Positions 33,959 to 43,046 of a stretch of DNA of 64,000 nucleotides are shown piece after piece. Location of the stretch: assembly GCF_028714775.1 (NCBI RefSeq), contig NZ_JAQTLS010000010.1, forward strand, positions 1 through 64,000. Direction: 5' to 3'. The notes under the pieces are model-generated. The model was given only the letters and a program-made list of their open reading frames with translations. It was not told the DNA's origin and did no database searches. The position numbers were made by a program, and so were the translations under genes. How positions within the stretch are numbered: the stretch's first letter is position 1; each line of letters starts with the position of its first letter. Source of the stretch: Thiothrix sp. GTDB taxonomy: Bacteria > Pseudomonadota > Gammaproteobacteria > Thiotrichales > Thiotrichaceae.

Positions 33959-35353
33959 TTATTCCGTCGTAGGCGCAGGGCTTGCCAATTTCTCGCCCGC
34001 ATTTCCCGCTGTCAGTGCATACCAGTCGAAGTGCCGGGTCGCGAGCATCAGCACCGCTAACACTACGAAGATCAGCACACTGCCCATCAGCAGCGCGTTT
34101 TCTTCCGCCTGCAAAATCATGTAGAGCAGCGCATACAAGCCCGCCAAACCCGCGCCGAGCAATAATCCCAGTTTGCGGCTGTGCAAGATCGCACCAAAAT
34201 ACAGCGTCAGCAACCCAGTACTCGCCAAGCCTGCCGTGCTGTATGCAGTGAGGAAGGCAAGGTGTTCCGACAGCGAAATCAGCAGCAGGTAGAACACCAG
34301 CAGCGCAAACCCAACCAGCGTGTATTGCACCGGATGGATGCGCAATTTCTTGAGCAATTCAAACAAAATTAGCGTGACAAACGTCAGCACGATGAACAGC
34401 AGCGCATATTTGATGCTGCGTTCCGACTGCTGGTAGACATCCACTGGCTGGATCAGGCCGAATCCAACCGCACGGCTCAACAAGTTGGTGCAATCCCCTT
34501 TACGGCATTCTTCCATCGCGCCCGTGACATTGAAGGAAAACGACGATGCCCGCCATTGCGCACTAAAACCCGTTTCCGTGATGTCGCGCCTAACTGGCAG
34601 CAATTCACCCGTGAAGCTGGGGTTTGCCCAGTTGGAAGCCAATTGCACGCTGGTGTCTTCCGAGAGCAAGGCAAAATTCATCGCCCGCATCCCGTTCAAT
34701 TCCAGATCGAAAGCAAACGGCAGACGGGTTTCGGCATCTAACGCCAGTGCGGGCAGTTTGGCGTACATCCCTGCGCTTGCGCCCGCCCCCGGCAAGTTGC
34801 TGCCCGGTTGGAAGGCTAGTTTACTGCCTGCCCATGTCAGGCTCGGTGGGGCAACGATGCCGCGCTGGTCACGCACCAGCACCGACAGGTAGGGTTTATC
34901 CCAACGGAATTGCTTATCTTTGTTTTCCGCGAGTAAATCCAACAGCGCTTGGTTGCTGAATTCGCCTTTGACCTGCAAGCCGCTGGTGTAAACCGGCACG
35001 CCGTAAATCCCCCGGTAACGCACGCTGCTATCCAGTTTACTTTGGATGTTCAATTGCTTGGGCAGCAGGTAAAGCGTATCGCTGAGGGTTTCTTCGCGGG
35101 TGATTTCGCGTTCACGTCCGCCATCGTCTTTCACCTTTTCCTTGCGGTTAAAGGTCAACTGGTAAGGGATTGCCAGCACCGGGCCTGCTAATGTTTGTTC
35201 GCCGGGCCAGCTTTGCCCGATACTTTGGTACGCCTGTTCGCGCCACCCCGCACGTTCCCCCACCAAGCCGAGGATGAACGATTGCGGGATCAGCAAAAAC
35301 ACCATCAGGCCGATGATGGTGGCGAGTTTGAAGTAAAAAGCGCGGCTGTGCAT
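33959..35353 (-). CDS. creD: CreD family inner membrane protein
   Basis: 464 aa. It has an N-terminal membrane helix (about 10-30), a large periplasmic beta-rich domain (about 45-300), and four to five C-terminal helices starting at YALLFIVLTFVTLILFELLKK (in part). The family hallmark region RSIKYALLFI then FELLKKLRIHPVQYTLVG is present. CreD is part of the CreBC regulon in enterics and affects envelope integrity; no creBC genes are nearby. AAGGAG precedes the ATG. Confidence 0.92.
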   Translation of the reverse strand: MHSRAFYFKLATIIGLMVFLLIPQSFILGLVGERAGWREQAYQSIGQSWPGEQTLAGPVLAIPYQLTFNRKEKVKDDGGREREITREETLSDTLYLLPKQLNIQSKLDSSVRYRGIYGVPVYTSGLQVKGEFSNQALLDLLAENKDKQFRWDKPYLSVLVRDQRGIVAPPSLTWAGSKLAFQPGSNLPGAGASAGMYAKLPALALDAETRLPFAFDLELNGMRAMNFALLSEDTSVQLASNWANPSFTGELLPVRRDITETGFSAQWRASSFSFNVTGAMEECRKGDCTNLLSRAVGFGLIQPVDVYQQSERSIKYALLFIVLTFVTLILFELLKKLRIHPVQYTLVGFALLVFYLLLISLSEHLAFLTAYSTAGLASTGLLTLYFGAILHSRKLGLLLGAGLAGLYALLYMILQAEENALLMGSVLIFVVLAVLMLATRHFDWYALTAGNAGEKLASPAPTTE

Positions 35354-35549
35354 GGGGTAACTCCTTGTTGTTGGTGATAGGTCAAGGATAAGCAGCCACC
35401 GTGGAGATTTACCTTGGGCGGATGTGGAAATATGGCGGATACTGATGCAGATTTGGTGCAGTTTAGCCGCGCCCGCCGCCCGTCTGAATTCATGCGCCGA
35501 TGGCGGCAGTCTTATAAGATTTGGCTATTTATTACAGGAAATACCCATC

Positions 35550-35879
35550 ATGAAACACTATCTGTTGGCTTTGACCCTGATGCTGTCTGGCGCGGCGCAC
35601 GCTGCGGAAGATGCGTGGACAGGCAGCGACAAAACCATGCACTTTGCCCTTTCTGCCGGTACAGGTTTGGCAGCTTACGCTTACACCCATAGCAAACCCA
35701 AGGCGTTTGGCTTGGCGATGGTTCCAGGCATTGTCAAAGAAATTGCCGACAGCCAAGAACAAGACAACCATTTCAGCGGTAAAGATTTGGTATGGGATGC
35801 GGTAGGCGCGGTTGCCGGAATACAGTTGGGCGACTGGAGCATCAACAACAAGGGCGTGTCGTGGGGGAAAAGTTTCTAA
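35550..35879 (+). CDS. YfiM-like small exported protein
   Basis: 109 aa. A signal peptide (MKHYLLALTLMLSGAAHA) is followed by SDKTMHFALSAGTGLAAYAY, then VPGIVKEIADSQEQ and KDLVWDAVGAVAGIQLGDW. This DKxxHF...KE...D...DAxGA pattern is that of the YfiM/DUF2279 group, related in shape to VanZ proteins. The function is not known. The ATG at 35550 has AGGAA about 9 bases upstream. Confidence 0.75.
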   Translation: MKHYLLALTLMLSGAAHAAEDAWTGSDKTMHFALSAGTGLAAYAYTHSKPKAFGLAMVPGIVKEIADSQEQDNHFSGKDLVWDAVGAVAGIQLGDWSINNKGVSWGKSF

Positions 35880-35897
35880 CATTCCCCCCACGGTAGC

Positions 35898-36692
35898 TCA
35901 GGCATTCAGGTGATAAGTTGTCCGAAAGGCTTGGGTAACATTGCGTAACGGTTCATCCAGCAACGCCAAACACGGCGCGGCAATGTGCGCTGGCACACCG
36001 CCGTAAAACGCTTCCGCCATGCTGCCCGCAATACATGCCAAGGTATCACTGTCGCCACCCAAGGAAATCGCGTTACGGATAGTGTCCTCGAAATCGTTGG
36101 CTTCCAGAAACGCGGTGATCGCTTCCGGCACGGTTTGTTGGCAAGATTCGTTGAAGGCGTAATCCGGGCGGATGTCATCCAGCGTGCGTGACAGGTCGTA
36201 GCCGAATTCGCGTTCCACGAAACGTTTCAGTTCGGCTTTATCCGCACCTTTTCGCGCCAGATAAATCACGCTCGCCACCGCTTGCGCCCCCTTGACGCCT
36301 TCCGGGTGGTTGTGGGTCGGCTCGCTGTAACGGCGGGCATTCACCAAGACCGCTTCCAAGGAATCAAAGGCATACCCCACCGGGCTGATACGCATTGCCG
36401 AACCATTGCCCCAACTGTTGTAAGCGGGTGCATCCGGCGTGGCTCCCCACACACGGAACGCTTTCCCAAACCCGACCTTGGTGTAACGCTGGTAATATTC
36501 GCGCATGACTTCTGCGTAATCGCGCTGGTGCAAGATCGCATCCGCCAGCGCAATGGTCAGCACGCTGTCATCCGTGAACTTGCTTTTGGGGTCGAACAAG
36601 GGAAAATCCTTGCTCTTGTGCGGCGCTTCATTGCGCCAGTTCCGCGCCTCAAACACCGAACCGATGATGTCGCCTGCAATTGCTCCTAACAT
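35898..36692 (-). CDS. ADP-ribosylglycohydrolase family protein
   Basis: 264 aa. Motifs of the dinuclear-Mg DraG/ARH fold: GAIAGDIIGSVFE, FTDDSVLTIALADAIL, NSWGNGSAMRISPVGY and GGDSDTLACIAGSMAEAFYG. Such enzymes hydrolyse ADP-ribose from proteins or other acceptors. It lies 13 bases after nadV on the same strand, suggesting that ADP-ribose handling and NAD rebuilding are co-expressed. GGAGG precedes the start at 36692; the upstream frame extension is antisense or shadow coding. Confidence 0.92.
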   Translation of the reverse strand: MLGAIAGDIIGSVFEARNWRNEAPHKSKDFPLFDPKSKFTDDSVLTIALADAILHQRDYAEVMREYYQRYTKVGFGKAFRVWGATPDAPAYNSWGNGSAMRISPVGYAFDSLEAVLVNARRYSEPTHNHPEGVKGAQAVASVIYLARKGADKAELKRFVEREFGYDLSRTLDDIRPDYAFNESCQQTVPEAITAFLEANDFEDTIRNAISLGGDSDTLACIAGSMAEAFYGGVPAHIAAPCLALLDEPLRNVTQAFRTTYHLNA

Positions 36693-36705
36693 GGTGAACC
36701 TCCTT

Positions 36706-38091
36706 TTATAGCTGACCGTTGGAACGGGCACGCACGGTTTCAAAACTGTCATCCACCAGCAATTCGCCATTACGGAACACCGGACGCAAGCAGTTGGTTT
36801 CCCACGACAGCGCATCTTCGCGGATGGTTTTGATACCACCAGCATCCTTGATCACCGCCAACCGTCCGCGCTTGGAATTTTTGCCGGAATCGGTAATGGG
36901 CTGCTTATACACATCGCGCCACGCGCCATTGATTTGAATCGCGGAAGCCTTCATCGCAAAACTCAAGGTATCGCGGTTAACCTTCTGCAACAGCCCGCCG
37001 CCCATGCCGAACGCCACATTTTCGGTGGAAAACCCCGCTTGCTGGATACGTTGCAAAATCACGCCGATGGAATCCACATCCACCCCATCACCTTGGATCA
37101 CCCGCACGCAATCGCTCAACACCTTGAAACCCTTGCTGTTCACGCGCCCGCCGAATTCGGCATACAAGCGTTTCAGCACTTCCGGCACAATTTCTTCTGG
37201 CACGCCAGAATCGGGGCGGATCACCACGGTTGCACCGCTGCTTTCGACTTCCGCCCGCAATTGCTTGCCCCAAATCTCGGAAACTGCATGGTAGATGTCG
37301 TAAGAGTCAGAGACTACCGCCAGCAATTTCCCCGGCTGGGCGAACTGTTTGAGCATATTCGCGTAAGCATCTGCCTCGCCGTCGCGTCCCCACGCAGTGA
37401 TGGTGGAGTGTTCGGTCGCGGGAATTGAGAAACCCGCCATCTCAGCACCGTAATATTTACGCGCCGCCAACAATGCGACTACCGTATCCGTGCCCATGAA
37501 GTTGACCAAGTGCGCCATGCCGCCGAGGGCTGCCGATTCGTGGGAAGACACCCCGCGCGCGCCGAAGTCGTGCAGCTTGAACAGCAACTCAGCTTCCGGG
37601 TTTTCGCAGGTGGTTTCGAGTGACTGGCGGATCGCTTGCTTCACCTGCCATGACAACGTGGCGACAGTAGTGGGATACCAAATCGCCCGCAGTAACGCGG
37701 TTTCCAGATACGAAGTCAGCCAGTAGGCTTGCGGGTCAGTATTGCGTACCTGTACCAGCGCATTGCCGGTGGGGACAACCATGCCTTCCGGCAACGCTTC
37801 GATTTCGATGGGCAGGAAACCGCCGCGCTGCTGCACGATCTGTTCCCAACCTTGGCGGTAAAATGGCACACCGTGCGCGGCAAATAGCGCGTCTGCTTCG
37901 TCAATATCCGCCATAGTAACAGGCTTGAGTAGGTATTCCTTGATGAATGCCTGCAAGCCAAAGAACAGCGACTGTTTAAACTGCCCGCCGCGTGACTCAA
38001 TATAAGATGACACCACTTCCGCCCCGGCAGGGTATTGCAGAAAGTGACTGGCTTTGTAGCTGTCCGTGTTGAGAATCAAGTTAGTGAACAT
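36706..38091 (-). CDS. nadV: Nicotinamide phosphoribosyltransferase
   Basis: 461 aa. It is of NAMPT type: begins MFTNLILNTDSYKASHFLQY, with SYIESRGGQFKQSLFFGLQA, HDFGARGVSSHESAALGG, IPATEHSTITAWGRDGEADA and VIRPDSGVPEEIV. It converts nicotinamide and PRPP to NMN, bypassing deamidation. It works with the downstream-acting NMN adenylyltransferase encoded one gene upstream. The presence of SHESA and ATEHST motifs favours NAMPT over nicotinate phosphoribosyltransferase. Confidence 0.95.
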   Translation of the reverse strand: MFTNLILNTDSYKASHFLQYPAGAEVVSSYIESRGGQFKQSLFFGLQAFIKEYLLKPVTMADIDEADALFAAHGVPFYRQGWEQIVQQRGGFLPIEIEALPEGMVVPTGNALVQVRNTDPQAYWLTSYLETALLRAIWYPTTVATLSWQVKQAIRQSLETTCENPEAELLFKLHDFGARGVSSHESAALGGMAHLVNFMGTDTVVALLAARKYYGAEMAGFSIPATEHSTITAWGRDGEADAYANMLKQFAQPGKLLAVVSDSYDIYHAVSEIWGKQLRAEVESSGATVVIRPDSGVPEEIVPEVLKRLYAEFGGRVNSKGFKVLSDCVRVIQGDGVDVDSIGVILQRIQQAGFSTENVAFGMGGGLLQKVNRDTLSFAMKASAIQINGAWRDVYKQPITDSGKNSKRGRLAVIKDAGGIKTIREDALSWETNCLRPVFRNGELLVDDSFETVRARSNGQL

Positions 38092-38122
38092 AGGAAATCC
38101 TCCTGTGTTGAGTTAAACGCCA

Positions 38123-38131
38123 GTCTATCCA
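38123..38131 (-). promoter_or_regulatory. Nad-cluster motif copy 1 (upstream of nadV)
   Basis: TGGATAGAC on the coding strand, 32-40 bases before the nadV start. An identical 9-mer occurs at 39219-39227 at nearly the same distance from nadM. It may be a shared regulator site or promoter element. Confidence 0.4.
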
Positions 38132-38151
38132 GCGTGGAAAAGAGAGAATGT

Positions 38152-39183
38152 TTACCCAATCATTGTCTTAATAATCTGGAAATGGTCTTCAAACAGCTTT
38201 TCGGGATCAAGGTCGCCCAATGGAACCCAAAAAGCATGTTGCGCATCGTCACCGCCTTTCACTTTCGGCAAGCCGTGCGCATCGGGTTTGAGTTCGATCA
38301 GAAATGCATGGGTAATGGTGCGCCCACGAGCAGAGCGGTGCGGGTCGTCAAATACCTGTTCCTTCTCAATCGAGCCAGCCAATACCGGAGCGGGAACTTT
38401 GATGCGGGTTTCTTCACGCAATTCACGGATTACCGCATCCCGCAGTTTTTCGCGTGGATCAAGGAAACCACCGGGCAACGCCCATTGGCCTTTACCGGGA
38501 CGGGCTTTGCGCTCGATCAGCAGGATGTGTCCGGCTTGCACCACCACCGCATCGACAGTAACGAAGGTCGGGGCGTAGGGCGCGGCTTCCCAGCCCTTGC
38601 GGTACTGGTTAACGAATTCCCACTCGCCTGCAATGTGTTGGAAGGTGTCAGATTCACGGAAACTTTCCATCCACGTTTTTACCGCAGGCGGCACATCATC
38701 GCTGGTCGTGCCGTGTTGGAAATACTGTTCGCGCACCGGGGTAGATGACAGCCCACGCACGTTTTCCACCGCCACCGAATGCCATTGCGGGAACATCGAC
38801 AGGTAATAGGAACTGTGGTCTTTGCTGTGCCCAATCAGGCCAATGCGCGGGGTGGCACTGCCCACTTTCGGTGGAAAACGGCAAGTGATGCCATGCACGG
38901 ATTGTTGCACGCGGGTGATCCATCCCTGCTCGTTGTAGGTTTCATCCAGCAACGGGGAGACGATCAAGCGTTCGCCTGCATCAGGAAATACGGCACGGAT
39001 AACAGATTCGCGTTCGGCAAATGTCCACGGGTTACGCAAAGTACGCGGCTGGCAACTGGAACCGACCAGCACAATCACGCGCTCGGCACGTTGCAATGCG
39101 GCTTCCACCACACTTTGGTGGCCTGCATGAAACGGTTGGAAACGGCCTATAAAGACCAGAAAGTCAAAACTGGTTTTTTGCAT
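38152..39183 (-). CDS. nadM: Bifunctional NMN adenylyltransferase / Nudix hydrolase
   Basis: 343 aa. The N-terminal NadM-type nucleotidyltransferase has GRFQPFHAGHQSVVEAAL and the SSTPVREQYF substrate motif. The C-terminal Nudix domain carries the full box GGFLDPREKLRDAVIRELRE followed by ETRI. It makes NAD from NMN and ATP; the Nudix part probably hydrolyses ADP-ribose, as in Synechocystis and Francisella relatives. AAGGAG lies 9 bases before the ATG at 39183. Confidence 0.94.
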   Translation of the reverse strand: MQKTSFDFLVFIGRFQPFHAGHQSVVEAALQRAERVIVLVGSSCQPRTLRNPWTFAERESVIRAVFPDAGERLIVSPLLDETYNEQGWITRVQQSVHGITCRFPPKVGSATPRIGLIGHSKDHSSYYLSMFPQWHSVAVENVRGLSSTPVREQYFQHGTTSDDVPPAVKTWMESFRESDTFQHIAGEWEFVNQYRKGWEAAPYAPTFVTVDAVVVQAGHILLIERKARPGKGQWALPGGFLDPREKLRDAVIRELREETRIKVPAPVLAGSIEKEQVFDDPHRSARGRTITHAFLIELKPDAHGLPKVKGGDDAQHAFWVPLGDLDPEKLFEDHFQIIKTMIG

Positions 39184-39212
39184 GTCAGTAAGCTCCTTAC
39201 TGAGAATGGTTA

Positions 39213-39231
39213 ATCTTGGTCTATCCAAGAT
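39213..39231. promoter_or_regulatory. Dyad upstream of nadM containing nad motif copy 2
   Basis: Perfect 7-base arms ATCTTGG and CCAAGAT with a 5-base spacer (TCTAT), about 30-48 bases upstream of nadM. It includes the 9-mer shared with the nadV leader. Candidate operator for an NAD-responsive repressor. Confidence 0.5.
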
Positions 39232-39263
39232 GCGTATAAGTAAACGCTGATTTGCGTGTTGTG

Positions 39264-39656
39264 TCAATGACCGAATGTCACCACTTTCCACCCTGCTGGC
39301 TGGATGCTGCCATCCGACAACAGGATTTTTTCTACCGCCGGAGTTTCTTCGTAACGCTTCAGGTTATCCGCACTCATGCGCCCAAAAGCAGAACGGAAAA
39401 TGACAGATTTGGAGGGAATGCTTTGCAAATCCCCCAGCAATGCCTTATCCGTCCCCACCACGATGCGCTTGTAACGGGTACTGGCTTGCAGGTAGTTAAT
39501 CCACGCTTCCATTGCCCCGAAATGCGGTTTCAGGGAGTAGGACGTATCCACCACCACCAACACATCCGGCTGGTGTTTGCTCAGGTAGGTATGCGTGCCC
39601 GCCCATGCCGCGATATGCAACACGATGAACAGGGCGAAAACTTTCAACAGTTTCAA
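39264..39656 (-). CDS. Minimal VWA-like anchored protein
   Basis: 130 aa with a TTG start supported by AGGAG 7 bases upstream. One N-terminal membrane helix is followed by DVLVVVDTSYSLKPHF, whose DTSYS resembles a MIDAS DxSxS, then YKRIVVGTDKALLGDL and EKILLSDGSI. It looks like a truncated von Willebrand A core, about 70% of normal length. It lies just downstream of a full VWA lipoprotein gene and probably belongs with it. Confidence 0.65.
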   Translation of the reverse strand: MKLLKVFALFIVLHIAAWAGTHTYLSKHQPDVLVVVDTSYSLKPHFGAMEAWINYLQASTRYKRIVVGTDKALLGDLQSIPSKSVIFRSAFGRMSADNLKRYEETPAVEKILLSDGSIQPAGWKVVTFGH

Positions 39657-39677
39657 ACGATAGCTCCTGTGCCGTGG

Positions 39678-41357
39678 TTACATTTCTGCATTCAGCAAGT
39701 TACCGATGCGGAACGAGGCCGACCCAGTGCTGGATTCGGTGTAAGCGCCTTCCGCCCAGCCAGCCATTTCCTTGAGCGCCGGGGAGGTCAGCTCGTAGGC
39801 AATGGTGTGGATGGGGATGCCGACCGATTCCATCAATGCTTTAGTATCCTCAAAGCTCACCCCACTATTGGTCTCGCCATCAGACAGCACGAAAATCACC
39901 GTCTTGTAATCCGGGTGGGTCTTTTTGAATTCCAGCAGCAAATCCGCCGCGACCAGTGTGGCGCTGTAAGTAGCCGTTTTGCCACCGACTGCCAGTTGCT
40001 CGACCGCACCATTAAACAGCGATTTTTGTTGGACGTTGAACGGGTTAATCGCCAAATCCACGTTCACGATGTCGCTGTAAGACACCAAGCCGATGGCGTT
40101 ATTGGCGCTGATCAGGTCAGATGATTCGATCAGGGCTTTTTTCAGGTTTTTGATGCGTTCGCCTTCCATCGAGCCGGAAATGTCGGTGACGAATACCGCT
40201 GCAATCGGTTTGCCGCCGGACTTTTTCTGTTTCCACAGCTTTTGTGCCTGCGCGATGACACCGCCATCGGGCAGTTTATAAGCGTCCTTGTAATCCAAAC
40301 TGGTTCCGAAATGGAATTTTTCCAGTACTGGCTTTTGGGTGTTGATGAACTGGGCAAAGCGTTTCAACACTTCCTGTTCTGCCGGGTCAGCCGCGCTGGT
40401 GGCGTACAGCGGGTTGTCGTGGCGTACCCCGAAGGCGACGAATTGGTAATCATCCATCCCGGTCATGCCCAACCACGTTTGTTCGCTGCCGACAAAGGCA
40501 TCCAGTACGCCGCTGCCCATTGCCGCATCACGCATTTGCAAGGTGTTTTGGGCAACGAATGGCACGCCCACTTGGAAGGCTTCAAACGCGCTGGCAACAT
40601 CGGGGGAAAGCATCTGCGTCTGGTCGCCTTTGGCAAACGCATCCAACACCGTCAGCAGGAAATTCAAGCCCGTAGCGGATTGGTAAGGGTTGGTGTAGCC
40701 CATTGCAAACGAGCCATTACTGACATTGGTCAGCAGCTTGGCAATATCCAGCTTTCCAGCGGTGGTGATCTGGTCGACTTTGGCCTTTTTGACAATGATC
40801 CCGGCAACACTGGAAGCAGTCACGTCCGCAACGGTGGTCAGTTTGCTGCCACTGGCATTGACCAAATTGCCCCACAGCCCATTGGCGGGGGAATAACCTT
40901 CCGCGACGTATTGCCCAGTCATGATGAATTGCGCCCCCAAGCCGGAATCGAGCTTGCGGATGGCAATCGCGGCTTTTTTGCCGTTACTGAGGGTTTGGTG
41001 CTGCTGGTTGAATTGTTCCGCCAATTCCAGATACACCCCATCCATGCCTTTGCCTGCTTTGTCGGCGGAGGTGAAAATTTCTGCCGCTTCGGTGTCGGCA
41101 CTATCCGCCGCATCGTTCAGCAGTGGGTATTCCGCCAAATCGGGCAGCATCGACAGCAAGTTAGTGCGGGTAAGCTGGATGTTGGCGCGGTACTGGTTTT
41201 CGTTGTGGCTAGGTTGCACATCCGACTGCACGAGATTGTGGATTTGGGTTTCGGCATTTACTTTGTTATCCACCGTTGCCTCATCGCAAGCGGTCAGTAA
41301 CGCTGCCGCCAGCAGGGTGATGGATGCCAGTGCGATACGTTGGGTTGAGGTTTTCAT
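39678..41357 (-). CDS. VWA lipoprotein with substrate-binding-like N-terminal domain
   Basis: 559 aa. The lipobox is ALLTAC. Residues about 90-380 look like a periplasmic solute-binding fold (GAQFIMTGQYVAEGYSP, KLTTVADVTASSVAGIIVKK, in parts). The C-terminal VWA domain (about 385-559) has MIDAS residues DISGSMEGERI, GGKTATYSATLVAADLLLEF and VLSDGETNSGV. VWA proteins mediate metal-dependent protein contacts. It is a fusion of ligand-binding and adhesion-like modules in the periplasm; the partner is unknown. Confidence 0.8.
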   Translation of the reverse strand: MKTSTQRIALASITLLAAALLTACDEATVDNKVNAETQIHNLVQSDVQPSHNENQYRANIQLTRTNLLSMLPDLAEYPLLNDAADSADTEAAEIFTSADKAGKGMDGVYLELAEQFNQQHQTLSNGKKAAIAIRKLDSGLGAQFIMTGQYVAEGYSPANGLWGNLVNASGSKLTTVADVTASSVAGIIVKKAKVDQITTAGKLDIAKLLTNVSNGSFAMGYTNPYQSATGLNFLLTVLDAFAKGDQTQMLSPDVASAFEAFQVGVPFVAQNTLQMRDAAMGSGVLDAFVGSEQTWLGMTGMDDYQFVAFGVRHDNPLYATSAADPAEQEVLKRFAQFINTQKPVLEKFHFGTSLDYKDAYKLPDGGVIAQAQKLWKQKKSGGKPIAAVFVTDISGSMEGERIKNLKKALIESSDLISANNAIGLVSYSDIVNVDLAINPFNVQQKSLFNGAVEQLAVGGKTATYSATLVAADLLLEFKKTHPDYKTVIFVLSDGETNSGVSFEDTKALMESVGIPIHTIAYELTSPALKEMAGWAEGAYTESSTGSASFRIGNLLNAEM

Positions 41358-41362
41358 GCCTA

Positions 41363-42067
41363 TTATTTTCCTGTCTGGTTGGCGGTTTGGGCAAGGCTGA
41401 CTAAGCGTGCCAGCGTATCCAGCCGTTCAAACTGGCTGGTGGAACGGATATTGGCGACTTCCACCGCCGTTTCGGTCAGGGCGGTAAAGAGTTTGTCGTT
41501 TTCTGCCAGCAGCCCCGTAAGACGTTGTTGCTGCTCTTGGTACAAGTCGGTTTGGCCTTGCTGGCGGCTGATCCCGGAAAGGCTATGACCGACGGCTACC
41601 ATATCGGTAAGGTTTTGCACCACGTGTTCCTGCACACTGCGGGCGGCATTCAGGTAGGTGACGGGAGCAAAGGCTTTACCCACGAAACGAGTTTCCACCA
41701 CCGAGCGGTAATCGTCGAGGATGTCGGTCAGAACGTCGGCTTGCTTGACGCCCTCGCTGATGTCTAATTCCGCAAGGCTGGCACGGGCGCTTTGCAGGCG
41801 TTCCAGCAAGGCGGTGTGTTCGCGCACATTGCGTTCGTGCAGCCACAGGGCTTCGTCGTAGTCTTTATAGCCGAGCAGGCGGTACATCAAGGGCACGGTG
41901 ACAGCGATAAGGGCGGCGACTAGCGCGTAAATGCCAAGCATCCACCACGGGGTTTGGAACCACCATGCAAACAGGCCGACCAACACCACTGATAACAAGG
42001 CTGCCATGAGGGTGTAATTCTTGATGGTATTGTAGGGGGTTGCGACAGAAATAAGTGCTCTCCTCAC
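41363..42067 (-). CDS. Membrane-anchored coiled-coil protein of the VWA cluster
   Basis: Up to 234 aa. Two close hydrophobic helices (about 20-60) precede a long helical cytoplasmic or periplasmic domain with heptads (LWLHERNVREHTALLERLQS, LYQEQQQRLTGLLAENDKL). No family recognised. The GTG at 42067 lacks a ribosome-binding site, whereas AGGAGAG inside the frame points to a start about 8 bases further on, where only an ATT codon (42052) is available; ATG 42007 is the next choice. It ends 5 bases before the VWA gene. Confidence 0.7.
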   Translation of the reverse strand: MRRALISVATPYNTIKNYTLMAALLSVVLVGLFAWWFQTPWWMLGIYALVAALIAVTVPLMYRLLGYKDYDEALWLHERNVREHTALLERLQSARASLAELDISEGVKQADVLTDILDDYRSVVETRFVGKAFAPVTYLNAARSVQEHVVQNLTDMVAVGHSLSGISRQQGQTDLYQEQQQRLTGLLAENDKLFTALTETAVEVANIRSTSQFERLDTLARLVSLAQTANQTGK

Positions 42068-42173
42068 AAGGTCTTATATAAAGGATACTGTAGCAAGATT
42101 GCTGACGTATTGCTTCGCCGAAAAGCATATACCTTCGGTTTCATCAGCATACGATAAACCGTTACCGATAGGG

Positions 42174-42833
42174 TTAAATACCCGACGACGGAATCACATA
42201 CACCGCAATCGCCACACAATGGCAGGCAGCACCGCCCAACACAAACAGATGCCAAATGGCATGGGTGTAGTGGTAATTTTTCGCAGCGTAAAAAATAGCC
42301 CCGATGCTATAGGCAAGCCCGCCTGCCACCAACAGTGCAAAACCGGGCGTAGGCAAGGCGACGTACAGTTCGTACACCACCAGCAGCGACAGCCACCCCA
42401 TCAGCAGGTAAATCGCCAAGGATGCGCGTTTCAGCCGGTGAATAAAAAACACCTTGAACAATACCCCCGCGACCGCCATTCCCCAGATCACGAATAGCAA
42501 CACATGCGCCAGCGGGGATTGCAGGGTAATCAGCAAAAACGGGGTATAGGTCCCGGCAATCAGCACAAAGATCGCACTGTGGTCTAGGCGCTTCAGCACC
42601 GCCTTTACCGTGGGGTTGCCAAAACTGTGATACAGGGTGGAACACAGGAACAGGATGATTAAGCTCGCGCCATAGACGGCGACCCCAGCGATGTTGGCAG
42701 CACCCAGCGCCCCTGCCGATTTCACCATCATCAAGGTCAGCGCGACGATTGCCGCCGCCGTCCCCAGCCCATGTGTGACAGCGTTGGCAATTTCTTCACC
42801 TAAGCTGTAAGGGGTAATCTCGTTAGCTTGCAT
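42174..42833 (-). CDS. Hemolysin III family (PAQR/TrhA) membrane protein
   Basis: 219 aa with seven helices. Family marks are EEIANAVTHGLGTAAAIVAL, then STLYHSF, LDHSAIFVLIAGTYTPFLL, and FYAAKNYHYTHAIWHLFVLGG with the conserved metal-binding histidines. Bacterial members (YqfA/TrhA) affect membrane lipid homeostasis. GGGAGG lies 6 bases before the ATG at 42833, which is preferred to 42839. Confidence 0.92.
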   Translation of the reverse strand: MQANEITPYSLGEEIANAVTHGLGTAAAIVALTLMMVKSAGALGAANIAGVAVYGASLIILFLCSTLYHSFGNPTVKAVLKRLDHSAIFVLIAGTYTPFLLITLQSPLAHVLLFVIWGMAVAGVLFKVFFIHRLKRASLAIYLLMGWLSLLVVYELYVALPTPGFALLVAGGLAYSIGAIFYAAKNYHYTHAIWHLFVLGGAACHCVAIAVYVIPSSGI

Positions 42834-43046
42834 AGGCATCCTCCCAGTCGGGTTTCAATTCATCTGCGGATGCTGCCATAGTAGCACTGAAGCCTTAGCC
42901 ATAGGCGAGGGCAATACCCGCATAAGGCAAAAAAACCATTTGTCCGATGCCCAAAAACACGCCTAATCGCCTGTTGCACCTGAAAAAAAGAAGGCAGAAA
43001 CTAGAGAAAATAGTCCTACATTTTCCTTGGTGAAGGAGCATATCCC

